NCBI RefSeq assembly: GCF_003002915.1
Contig: NZ_PVTG01000005.1
Coordinates: 1-64,000 of the forward strand
Reading direction: 5' to 3'
Length of the DNA stretch: 64,000 nt
Origin: Geodermatophilus tzadiensis
GTDB lineage: Bacteria; Actinomycetota; Actinomycetes; Mycobacteriales; Geodermatophilaceae
The position numbers were made by a program, and so were the translations under genes. Shown here one piece after another: positions 45,425-52,986 of the stretch (positions within the stretch are counted from its first letter, which is position 1; every line of letters starts with the position of its first letter). A model generated the notes under the pieces. It searched no databases, was not told the origin of the DNA, and was given only the letters and a program-made list of their open reading frames with translations.

Positions 45425-46156
45425 GTGACCCGTGACCTCCGCTCCCACCTCCCCGGTGACCTGCAGGCGCCGTTCACCCGGCCAGCCGGCGCGACGGAGG
45501 TGCTGCTCGTCCGCCACGGGTCGGCGGCTCATCAGGGCCTCACCTCGCCCGACGGCCCGGACGTGCTCGAGGGTCAGGCAGATCCGCCGCTGACGCCGGC
45601 CGGTGCGGCCCAGGCGGAGGCCGTGGCACGGCGGCTGGGGCAGATGGCGGTCGACGGCGTCTTCGTGACCTCCCTCCGTCGCACCCAGCAGACCGCCGCG
45701 CCGCTGGCCGAGGCGCTCGGGCTCGAGCCGGAGGTCGTCGCCGACCTCCGCGAGATCTCGCTGGGCGAGTTGGAGGGTGACGAGTTCGAGCGGCGCCGTC
45801 AGGCCGGTGACCCCGTACTGGCGCGTGCCTTCGCCGAGCAGCGGTGGGACGTCATCCCCGGGGCCGAGTCGATGCACTCCTTCGCCCAACGGGTCAGCCG
45901 CGGCCTGAAGCGGGTCGCCGACGTGGTCGGACCGGACGCGGCCGCCGTGGCCATCGTCCACGGTGGCGTCGTCGCCGAGCTCTGCCACCAGGTGACCGGC
46001 AGCGACCGGTTCGCCTTCGTCCACGTCGAGAACGCATCGATCACGACGCTGCTCCGCACCGACGAGGGCAGGTGGCGCCTGCGCACCTTCAACGACACGG
46101 CCCATCTGGTGGAACAGCCGGACCGGCAGCGAGGAGAGCAGCCACGGAGCTCGTGA
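45425..46156 (+). CDS. Histidine phosphatase family protein
   Basis: 243 aa of the phosphoglycerate-mutase-like phosphatase fold: catalytic LLVRHGSAAHQG, SLRRTQQTAAPLAEAL, and the second histidine in AIVHGGVVAELC. The central Glu is in ISLGELEGDEFE. It begins nine bases after the kinase stop and belongs to the same operon, possibly removing phosphate from kinase products or dead-end esters (inference). The GTG start has no obvious ribosome site, consistent with coupling. Confidence 0.85.
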   Translation: MTRDLRSHLPGDLQAPFTRPAGATEVLLVRHGSAAHQGLTSPDGPDVLEGQADPPLTPAGAAQAEAVARRLGQMAVDGVFVTSLRRTQQTAAPLAEALGLEPEVVADLREISLGELEGDEFERRRQAGDPVLARAFAEQRWDVIPGAESMHSFAQRVSRGLKRVADVVGPDAAAVAIVHGGVVAELCHQVTGSDRFAFVHVENASITTLLRTDEGRWRLRTFNDTAHLVEQPDRQRGEQPRSS

Positions 46157-46344
46157 ACGCAGACCATCGGACCGCCATCGTCACCGGCGGCGGCTCGGGC
46201 GCCACCGGCCGCTCCTTCGGCGACCACCCCACGATCGTGCGGTCCATCCGCAGCGAGTTGCTGACCCTGCACGGCGACACCGTCGTGCACACCGGGCACG
46301 GCGACGACACGACGGTCTCCGCGGAGGCCGGCATCATGGGCTGA
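46153..46344 (+). pseudogene. In-frame chimera of SDR N-terminus and MBL-hydrolase C-terminus
   Basis: A 63-codon frame whose GTG overlaps the phosphatase stop (GTGA). It starts HRTAIVTGGGSG, the cofactor loop of a short-chain dehydrogenase, then changes abruptly to ATGRSFGDHPTIVRSIRSEL and DTVVHTGHGDDTTVSAEAG, the C-terminal metal-ligand end of an MBL-fold hydrolase. A deletion has joined the start of an operon SDR to the end of a different gene. Neither half is complete, so function is unlikely, although the frame is open. Confidence 0.72.
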
Positions 46345-46664
46345 AGTGGGGCTCGGGCAGCTGTGCCGCCCCGGTCGATGCGCGGTCCCCAACCCGGTTC
46401 CTCCTCCTGGACTGCAGCCGGCGGCCGGGGTGGCCGCGGCTGTTCCCCGCCAGGACCGCGTTCGGCAGCATCGTCCCGCGGGACCGTTCGCGCCACGCCT
46501 GCGCATCGGGCTTGCCCCGGGAGCGCGGCGTGACCGAGGTGTGGAGTGGACCGACGCAACGGCTCGACCCCTGCATCTCCCAGTGCGCCCGAGACCTCCT
46601 GCAACGGCGCCGGGGGTACCGGATGGGCTCCGTCACGACCCGCGAGGCCGTGCTCCGGTCCCGG
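46345..46664. other. Intergenic region downstream of the chimera
   Basis: About 320 bp between convergent units without a recognisable gene in any frame. It borders the deletion scar and may be further debris of the lost SDR/MBL genes, but no similarity is visible. Confidence 0.4.
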
Positions 46665-47432
46665 CTATGCGGGAAAGGACGACCGGCTGCTGTACCCGAA
46701 GTCGCTCAGCAGCGAGACCCCGTTGATGGCGCGCGACAGCGGGGAGCTCAGGAAGAGGACCGACCACGCGATGTCCTCGGGCGTGTTGACCGGGAACGGC
46801 ACGTCGTCGAAGGACTCGACACCCATGCCGCGGCGCGCCATCGGGGTGTCGGTGATCGACGGGCAGACGCTGTTCACCCGGATGCCGAAGTCCTCGTAGA
46901 GCTCGAACGACAGCGCCCGCGTCAGCTGCACGATCGCGCCCTTGGACGCGTTGTACGCCAGCATGCCCGGGGCCGCGACGAAACCCGAGTCCGACCCGAT
47001 GATCGTCACCGACGCCGCCGACCCTTGCTTCAGATGGGGAGTCGCGTGCTTGACGAGCAGGAACGTGCCCAGGACGTTGGCGTCCAGGGTGTCGCGAAAG
47101 CCCTGGCTGGTGACCTCCTCCAGCGGTGCTCCCATCTCGCCCTCCACGCCGGCGGAGGCCACGACGTGGTCGAGGCCGCCCAGCTGATGCGCGAGATCGC
47201 CGACGGCGCCAGCCACCGCGGTCTCGTCCCTGACGTCGGCGACCGCGGTGAAGACCTGGCCGTCGTGGCCGGTGAGCGCTCTGGACAGGGCGCTCTGGAT
47301 CGCCGCCTCGCTCCGGCTGATCACACCGACCCGAGCACCTTGGTCCAGCATGGCCCGGGCGCACGCCAGGCCGATGCCGGAGGCACCCCCGCTCACGATC
47401 ACGCGCGCGTCGTGAAGCCTCAGATCAGTCAA
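46665..47432 (-). CDS. SDR family oxidoreductase
   Basis: 255-aa classical short-chain dehydrogenase: VIVSGGASGIGLACARAML cofactor site, VASAGVEGEMGA (in place of NNAG), Ser in IIGSDSGFVAAPG and the Tyr-x3-Lys active site AYNASKGAI. The C-terminus is typical (SVCPSITDTPMARRG). TTG at 47432 is taken as start since GGAG lies eight bases upstream; other in-frame starts are much further out. It is divergent from the EthD/ABM cluster and may share its regulation. Confidence 0.83.
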   Translation of the reverse strand: MTDLRLHDARVIVSGGASGIGLACARAMLDQGARVGVISRSEAAIQSALSRALTGHDGQVFTAVADVRDETAVAGAVGDLAHQLGGLDHVVASAGVEGEMGAPLEEVTSQGFRDTLDANVLGTFLLVKHATPHLKQGSAASVTIIGSDSGFVAAPGMLAYNASKGAIVQLTRALSFELYEDFGIRVNSVCPSITDTPMARRGMGVESFDDVPFPVNTPEDIAWSVLFLSSPLSRAINGVSLLSDFGYSSRSSFPA

Positions 47433-47607
47433 GGGTCCAACTCCATCCGTGTGGCCGTCGAAGCGGTGCGGACCGGTCCTCCGAAGGGCACAGACTGCTG
47501 GCCGCAGGTGACGAGGCTCTTGTCTCCTGGCGCTCGATCCTTGTGCCTGGACGCCCGACCGGGGAGGTGGCCGGTCGTCCCGTCGGCCCGGGGCGGTAGA
47601 ACGGACC

Positions 47608-47931
47608 ATGACCGTCAGCTACTTCGCGCTGTACCGGACGCCGGAGGACCCGGCCGATTTCGAAGCGCACTACTTCGGCAGCCACGTGCCGCTGATCGAG
47701 AAGACGCCGGGACTGCTCGAGAACAAGGTGCACCGGGTGACCCGTCAGTTCGTCGGGGAGCCGGCGTACTTCCTCCTCGCCGAGCTGGTCTTCGAGTCGG
47801 CCGAGGCGATGAAGGCCGCCTTCCGGACGCCGGAGTGGGCAGCGGGAGGCAAGGACCTCGCCGCCTGGGGTGGCATGGAGCTGGTCACGATGTTCTCCGC
47901 CGAGCCGCATCCGGCGGCGCAGGCGACCTGA
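47608..47931 (+). CDS. EthD domain-containing protein
   Basis: 107-aa dimeric alpha/beta-barrel (ferredoxin-like) protein: YFALYRTPEDPADFEAHYFG with SHVPLIEKTPGLL is the EthD signature. These proteins act beside ether- or polyketide-degrading oxygenases, or catalyse small isomerisation or dehydration steps. It opens a plus-strand run with an ABM monooxygenase and three proteins of unclear role. Confidence 0.85.
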   Translation: MTVSYFALYRTPEDPADFEAHYFGSHVPLIEKTPGLLENKVHRVTRQFVGEPAYFLLAELVFESAEAMKAAFRTPEWAAGGKDLAAWGGMELVTMFSAEPHPAAQAT

Positions 47932-48200
47932 TCGGCCAGTGGGCCTGCGCGGTCGCCGGCTCCCCGGCGCCCTCCTCCCTGCACGCTGCGACGACAGGGG
48001 CGGGGACCACTCGGCACCGAGTGATCCGTCGTCCCGACGGCTCGGCATCCGTCCGCCCGGCGCCGGAGGGGGACGGAAGCCGTCCCCCGGCCTCGGGGCT
48101 GCGGTGGTGCCGGCGATCTGCGCTGCCCCGCCGACCTGCGTGGCGGCGATCACGACCCATACCGTGTCCTCACCCGTCGACGTCCGACCTGGAGAGCCCC

Positions 48201-48557
48201 ATGGCCGTCTTCCGGATCCTCGAAGCGAAAGCCCGTCCGGGCGCCATCGACCGCCTGGCCGAGCTGCTCGTGCGGCAGAACGACGAGGTCGTCGGATCCG
48301 CGCCCGGCGCCTTGTTCGCCCAGGCCCTCCGCAGCGGTGACCAGGTGCTTGCGGTGTCGAGCTGGCGGAGCGCTGAGGACATGCAGGGCTACCTCGACCA
48401 GGAGGTCACCCAGGAGTTCTACCGGGCACTCCCGGAACTGCTGATGGGCAGCCCGAGCGTCCGCACCTATCAGGTGATCGGCGACGGTGACGGTGCTGCC
48501 GGGTGGACGGGAGACGATCCGGACACGAGCGGGGCCCGGGTCGGGGGGCGACGGTGA
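48201..48557 (+). CDS. Antibiotic biosynthesis monooxygenase (ABM) domain protein
   Basis: 118 aa. FRILEAKARPGAIDRLAELL and LAVSSWRSAEDMQGYLDQ are typical of the ABM ferredoxin-like fold, which includes cofactor-free monooxygenases and heme-degrading enzymes. ATG 48201 follows TGGAGAGCCCC. The stop overlaps the next GTG by four bases, tying it to the unfamiliar beta-sandwich proteins downstream. The last 25 residues are Gly/Asp-rich and look disordered. Confidence 0.82.
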   Translation: MAVFRILEAKARPGAIDRLAELLVRQNDEVVGSAPGALFAQALRSGDQVLAVSSWRSAEDMQGYLDQEVTQEFYRALPELLMGSPSVRTYQVIGDGDGAAGWTGDDPDTSGARVGGRR

Positions 48558-49228
48558 GCTGGTACTACCCCAAGGGCTGGACCGATCAGGAGGACGGCGT
48601 CGAGCAGGTGGTCATCCACTACGCCTGCACCCCGCCCGGCCAGTGGCCCGACTGGTCCTGGGGCCACGAGTCACGCGTCCTCGAGGATCGGGGCGGGCAC
48701 CCGCGGAACCGGCTGAAGGTGCTGCGGATGCCCCGCACGGTGTGGGACCTCGAGCACGGGCGATCGACCCCGGAGTACCGGTTCCACTACTACTTCGAGG
48801 TCTTCCAGGACGGTCACCGGTGGACGACTGACCTGTTCAGCGAGGACATCGTCTACCGCGACCTCGAGTACGTCGACGACCACGGGTGGGCGACGAACAT
48901 CTGCATCTACTGGTCGGTGGGGGACTGGAGTGCTCCGGTCTACAGCCCGATGGAGGATCCCCGCTTCCCCGGCGACTCGGAGTTCCGGTCCACCAAGTAC
49001 TACTCGTACTGGGACAAGGAGCGGTTCCACCGCGAGAAGTTCCACATGCTCCAGGCCCTCGGACGGCCACACCGGTGGCAGTCGCGCATGTACGGCCCCC
49101 GCGGAGCGACGCTGGTCCAGCAGTACCACGTCGGACGCATGTTCCCGCCGGAGGAGAAGGACGAGTTCTGGCTGGGGCCGGACGGGCGGGCGGCTCCCGG
49201 CGCCAACTGGTGGGTGCACCACCTATAG
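48554..49228 (+). CDS. Unknown aromatic-rich protein, beta-sandwich-like
   Basis: 224 aa, coupled by GTGA to the ABM gene. Very rich in Trp/Tyr/His: SWYYPKGWTDQEDGVEQVVI, RFHYYFEVFQDGHRW, ICIYWSVGDWSAPVY. Alternating hydrophobic strands and aromatic patches suggest a carbohydrate-binding-module-like beta sandwich; no signal peptide, so cytoplasmic. Shared phrases with the next gene (IHYACTPPGQWPDW here, LHYAWTRPGEEPDW there) show the two are paralogues. I do not recognise a family. Confidence 0.75.
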   Translation: MSWYYPKGWTDQEDGVEQVVIHYACTPPGQWPDWSWGHESRVLEDRGGHPRNRLKVLRMPRTVWDLEHGRSTPEYRFHYYFEVFQDGHRWTTDLFSEDIVYRDLEYVDDHGWATNICIYWSVGDWSAPVYSPMEDPRFPGDSEFRSTKYYSYWDKERFHREKFHMLQALGRPHRWQSRMYGPRGATLVQQYHVGRMFPPEEKDEFWLGPDGRAAPGANWWVHHL

Positions 49229-49274
49229 GTACCCGAGCGCCACCCCACTGGTCCCCCATGGATGCGAGGTGAAC

Positions 49275-49955
49275 GTGAGCGAACTGTCGACCGCCGTCTC
49301 CGGTGCCCGTCGGGCGGAGACGGAGCAGCTCGTCAGCCTCCTCAAGACCTGGGTCGATCCCGCCCCGGGCCTGGAGATGGTGCAACTGCACTACGCGTGG
49401 ACCCGGCCGGGTGAGGAACCGGACTGGGATGCCGGCGACCGCCGCGTCCTGACCCCGAGTCGGCACTCACCGGGACTGCGGACGGCGGTCATCGAGGTCC
49501 CGCGGCAGCTCGGCGGGAGCCGTGACTACCACCTGCACCACTTCTTCTTCGCGGTCGGTGGCGCCGAGACGAGCACCTCGCCGATCGTCACGGAGGAGAT
49601 CGTCGCGCGCGAGGTCACCTACACGGACGAGTCCGGGCGCTGGACCCACGTGGGGATCGGTTGGGGAGTGACCCCCGGAGATCCGGAGCCCCCGGCCCCC
49701 AACTACACGGCTGCGGCCATGGACGGCCTGACGTTCGAGGACGCCGGAGCGGGAGCACCACCGGAACCGGCGCCGATCCACGAGTTCGTCCGGGCCCAGC
49801 CGCTCCCGCACGTCTTCCGCGGCCTGGTGTGGGGGCCGCGGGGATCCGAGCTGCGCTATGTCTTCCACCTGGTCCGGGCCGGCAGTCCGCGTCCCGAGGA
49901 CGACACCGAGACCTGGGACTACGCCGACGGCAGCGGATGGGTCTTGACGCTGTAG
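49275..49955 (+). CDS. Unknown beta-sandwich-like protein, paralogue of upstream gene
   Basis: 226 aa. VQLHYAWTRPGEEPDWDAGD parallels the upstream protein's opening, and HLHHFFFAVGG parallels its FHYYFEVFQDG, then WTHVGIGWGVTPGDPEPPAP. GTG 49275 has GAGG five to six bases upstream; a GTG two codons earlier is also possible. No catalytic motif is evident. Clustered His residues (YHLHHFFF) could bind metal. Its function is probably linked to the amidohydrolase that follows. Confidence 0.75.
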   Translation: MSELSTAVSGARRAETEQLVSLLKTWVDPAPGLEMVQLHYAWTRPGEEPDWDAGDRRVLTPSRHSPGLRTAVIEVPRQLGGSRDYHLHHFFFAVGGAETSTSPIVTEEIVAREVTYTDESGRWTHVGIGWGVTPGDPEPPAPNYTAAAMDGLTFEDAGAGAPPEPAPIHEFVRAQPLPHVFRGLVWGPRGSELRYVFHLVRAGSPRPEDDTETWDYADGSGWVLTL

Positions 49956-50021
49956 TGGTCGAGGGCGCCCCCGGCCAGGACGCCTCGACGAGTTGCCCAC
50001 CAGCACGGGATTGGACTGGTC

Positions 50022-51662
50022 ATGCCTGCCTCCACGAACGCCGGCCTCCCCCTGGAGTGGGTGTCGCCCGCGGGGGAGCGGACACCGAGCGGCCGAGTGC
50101 GCTACCGCGGTTCCCTTGCTGCGGCCGACCGTCCGCTGAGCCTGCACCTGGGGTTCGACGGCTCGGAGCCGCCCTTCCTCGACGTCGCCATGGAGCGTGA
50201 GGAGGACGGCAGCTGGACCGCTGAGGTCCCCGACACCGACGGCCACATCCTGCTCGACTGCGCGGTCTCCACCGCCGAGGACGACTGGGACAACAACGGC
50301 GGGGCTGACTTCCGGCTGTGGATCGGTCTGGATCCGGTGGACGCCCACGTGCACGCCCGCACCCGCGGCTCCGACAGCATGGGCTTCCAGAGCCTCCGGA
50401 CGGCCCTGGCCTCGGGAGGCATGACCCACGCGCTCGTGTCGTGGCAGGACAACGCCTTCATCGACGAGGTGACCGCCGGTGTCCCGTGGCTCACCAGGCT
50501 GGTGTGGGTCAGTCCGGGCGGCCCCGGGCCCGACGACGTCCGCCGTCGTCTGTCCGGCGGTGCTGTCGGCCTGAAGCTGCACCCCACCTATGACGAGTAC
50601 CCCGCGGACGCCCCCGGGCTCGATCCCTTCCTGCAGGCGGCGGCGGACGCCGGGGTGCCGGTGGCGGTGCACACCGCGCCGGGACCCTCCGATCCCGACC
50701 TCGTCCGCCGGCTGGCCGAGCGGTTCCCTCAGGTGCCCTTCGTGCTCTACCACACCTTCCTCGGACCCGAGGAAGGGCGCCGGCGCGCGGCGCGCCACGC
50801 CCAGCAGCTGCCGAACCTGCACCTCGAGACGTCGTGGTGTCGCTCGGCCGAGGTCCGGCGCCTGATCGACGAGGTCGGTGCCGAGCGGGTCCTCTTCGGG
50901 TCCGACGCGGCCACGGACGGGCCCGTGCACTTCGTCCGCTCGCCGCCGAACATCGAGATGACCGAGAACTACAACGAGAGCCTGCTGGTGCTGGCCCGGC
51001 AGCTCCCCGCGCCGACGCTGCGGGCCCTGCTGCAGGACAACACCCGACGCCTGTTCGGACTCGCCGGTCCGCGCCCCGGTGAGGAGCCGACTCCGACCGC
51101 AGACGTCCACCAGCTGTTCGTCGATGCGCTGCAGCAGGCCGAGCGGGTCGTCGGGCGGGTCGGGCGGGACCAGTTCCCGCTGTCCACGCCCTGCACCGAG
51201 TGGGACGTACAGGCGCTGCTCGGGCATCTGCTGGCCACGGTCCGGCGAGCCGAGCGGGTGGCTGGCGGGCGGTCGGTCGAGTCCGTGCCGCAGGTGGCGG
51301 CGGTCGATCCTCGCGGCGGTTGGGCCTCGCGGTTCCGGGCAGCCACGGCGAAGGCGCGGCACGCCTGGGACGCGGCCGCACCGGCCGACGTCGTCGCTCC
51401 CTGGGGCATGCTGCCCGGACCCGTCGGACTGTCGGGGTTCGTCCTCGAGCTGGTCGTGCACACCCATGACCTGGCCCTCAGCACCGACTACCCCGACCCC
51501 CTCGACCAGCGGCTCGCCACGGCGGCTCTGCGCATCACCGAGCGGCTCCTCCCGACCACGCTCCGGGGTACCGGGTCGGCCTTCGCCGCCCCGCAAGCGG
51601 TGCCGGACGGCGCCGACGCCTACGCTCGCCTGTCCGCGTTCCTCGGCCGGGCTCCGCGCTGA
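50022..51662 (+). CDS. Three-domain protein: N-terminal beta-sandwich, amidohydrolase, mycothiol-isomerase-like domain
   Basis: 546 aa. Residues 1-100 form a beta-rich module ending DDWDNNGGADFRLW, like starch-binding-module tips and probably related to the two preceding proteins. Residues 105-345 are an amidohydrolase TIM barrel: DAHVHART, GLKLHPTYDEYP, VAVHTAPGPSDP and VLFGSDAATDG give the metal/active-site set (HxH, Lys, His, Asp). Residues 360-535 resemble the mycothiol-dependent maleylpyruvate isomerase N-terminal/DinB helical bundle (STPCTEWDVQALLGHLLATV, VVHTHDLALSTDYPD). I know no described protein with this order. ATG 50022. Confidence 0.8.
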   Translation: MPASTNAGLPLEWVSPAGERTPSGRVRYRGSLAAADRPLSLHLGFDGSEPPFLDVAMEREEDGSWTAEVPDTDGHILLDCAVSTAEDDWDNNGGADFRLWIGLDPVDAHVHARTRGSDSMGFQSLRTALASGGMTHALVSWQDNAFIDEVTAGVPWLTRLVWVSPGGPGPDDVRRRLSGGAVGLKLHPTYDEYPADAPGLDPFLQAAADAGVPVAVHTAPGPSDPDLVRRLAERFPQVPFVLYHTFLGPEEGRRRAARHAQQLPNLHLETSWCRSAEVRRLIDEVGAERVLFGSDAATDGPVHFVRSPPNIEMTENYNESLLVLARQLPAPTLRALLQDNTRRLFGLAGPRPGEEPTPTADVHQLFVDALQQAERVVGRVGRDQFPLSTPCTEWDVQALLGHLLATVRRAERVAGGRSVESVPQVAAVDPRGGWASRFRAATAKARHAWDAAAPADVVAPWGMLPGPVGLSGFVLELVVHTHDLALSTDYPDPLDQRLATAALRITERLLPTTLRGTGSAFAAPQAVPDGADAYARLSAFLGRAPR

Positions 51663-51694
51663 CCGCCTACCGCGCGCTCAGGGACGGCAGGCAT

Positions 51695-51727
51695 CCCTCC
51701 GGTGTCCGCCGCCTCCGTCCCGGAGGG
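51695..51727. terminator. Possible terminator between convergent units
   Basis: CCCTCCGG (51695-51702) pairs with CCGGAGGG (51720-51727) across a 17-nt loop, between the convergent amidohydrolase and thioesterase genes. An overlapping GGGACGG/CCGTCCC pairing is also possible. Confidence 0.4.
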
Positions 51728-51758
51728 CCGGGTCGAGCGTCCGTTCCCGGGGGCCGGG

Positions 51759-52214
51759 TCAGGGAGTGTTGGGGCCGGGGTCCCCGGGGTCCCCGGGGTC
51801 CCGCGGGTCGGTGGCGCCTTCTACCTGCGCGCCGATGCGGGCCTGCAGGGCCTCCGCGGAGAGGACGACCTGAACGGTGGTACCGCGGCCGAGTTCCCGA
51901 CCGTCGGTGGCCACGGCGCTGCACGCGCAGGTGAGCCGATTGCCCCGCACCTCCACGCAGCGGGCCCTCACCCGGAGGGCGTCACCGACCCAGCTCGGGC
52001 CGAGGTGCTCGACCGACACCGAGCGCCCGATGCCGGCCTCACCCGGCTCGAGGTGCCGGAGCAGGAGCTTGCGGCCGGCCTCCTCGAAGTGCTTGGCCAT
52101 CGAGTAGGTCGCATACACCGGGTGGACGGGTCCGAGCTCGTCGAACCGGACGGTCATCTCCGTCGTCACCACCACGTCCAGTTCAGCCTCGGCCCCGACC
52201 GGGACGGGGATCAC
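51759..52214 (-). CDS. Hotdog-fold thioesterase (FlK-like)
   Basis: 151 aa. FDELGPVHPVYATYSMAKHF and EEAGRKLLLRHLEPGEAGIG match thioesterases of the fluoroacetyl-CoA thioesterase type; Glu/His residues of that helix are the likely catalytic pair. The last 17 residues are a DPGDPG-type repeat encoded by tandem 9-mers and are probably disordered. GTG 52214 overlaps the hydratase stop by four bases, so it belongs to the paa operon, plausibly rescuing CoA from stalled phenylacetate intermediates (inference). Confidence 0.82.
   Translation of the reverse strand: MIPVPVGAEAELDVVVTTEMTVRFDELGPVHPVYATYSMAKHFEEAGRKLLLRHLEPGEAGIGRSVSVEHLGPSWVGDALRVRARCVEVRGNRLTCACSAVATDGRELGRGTTVQVVLSAEALQARIGAQVEGATDPRDPGDPGDPGPNTP
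51780..51806. repeat. Tandem 9-bp repeat in thioesterase 3' end
   Basis: Three near-identical copies of GTCCCCGGG (third copy GTCCCGCGG) encode the DPGDPG-type tail of the thioesterase on the minus strand. In-frame expansion or contraction of the 9-mer would change only the tail length. Confidence 0.6.
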
Positions 52215-52981
52215 GCGGGGACCCAGCGGGCCGGCCGCTTCTCCCGGAAGGCAGCGATCCCCTCCTGCCCCTCCTCGCTGGCGAAGAACCGGGCCGAGAC
52301 CGTCAGCAGGTCCGGGAACTGCTCGGTCAGTGGACCCGAGCGCGCTGCGCGCAGCAGGCGCTTGGTCTCCCCCAGGGCGAGCGGTGCTCCCTTGCCCAAC
52401 GCGACGACCTGCTCCCGGACGCAGGCGTCGACGTCGTCGGCGGGCACGACGACGTCGACCAGGCCCCCGGCCAGGGCCTCCTGTGCATCGAACACCTCGC
52501 CGGTCAACAGCAGCCGGTGCGCCACGTTGGGCACCATCCGCGGGAGCACCACTGCGGAGATCACGGCCGGCACGATGCCGATGCGCACCTCGGTGAACGC
52601 GAACGTGGCCGTGGCCGCCGCGACGACGACGTCGCAGGCGGCCAGGAGGCCCAGGCCGCCGGCGCGCGCAGGGCCGCGGACGGCTGCCACCACCGGCTTG
52701 GGGGAGTCCCAGATCTGCTCCAGCAGGGCGGGGAACTCGTTGACGCCCTGGTCCTCCGCAGCACCGCCGGCGGCCTCGGCCAGGTCCATGCCGGAGCAGA
52801 ACACCCGGCCCGTGTGGTCGAGGACGATCACCCGGACGGCGTCGTCGGCGAGCGCCTCGGTCAGTGCCGATCGCAGCTGGGCACGCAACGCCCGCGAGAG
52901 GGCGTTGCGGTTGGCGGGGGAGTCGAGGGTCAGGGTGGCGACCCCGTGTCGCACGTCGACCTGCAGCACCCGGTCGCTCAC
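52211..52981 (-). CDS. Enoyl-CoA hydratase/isomerase family protein (paa operon)
   Basis: 256-aa crotonase-fold enzyme: NRNALSRALRAQLR, oxyanion-hole blocks FCSGMDLAEAA and RGPARAGGLGLLAACD, and FTEVRIGIVPAVISAV. The second active-site region lacks an obvious Glu pair typical of classical hydratases, so an isomerase or other crotonase activity is possible. GTG 52981 lies five bases after the paaE stop; the longer in-frame extension is rejected. It fits a PaaF/PaaG-type step in phenylacetyl-CoA breakdown. Confidence 0.82.
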   Translation of the reverse strand: MSDRVLQVDVRHGVATLTLDSPANRNALSRALRAQLRSALTEALADDAVRVIVLDHTGRVFCSGMDLAEAAGGAAEDQGVNEFPALLEQIWDSPKPVVAAVRGPARAGGLGLLAACDVVVAAATATFAFTEVRIGIVPAVISAVVLPRMVPNVAHRLLLTGEVFDAQEALAGGLVDVVVPADDVDACVREQVVALGKGAPLALGETKRLLRAARSGPLTEQFPDLLTVSARFFASEEGQEGIAAFREKRPARWVPA

Positions 52982-52986
52982 GGGCG

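Noticed and set aside
46345-46664. Possible continuation of an MBL or SDR gene after the chimera
   Set aside because: No frame shows recognisable motifs.
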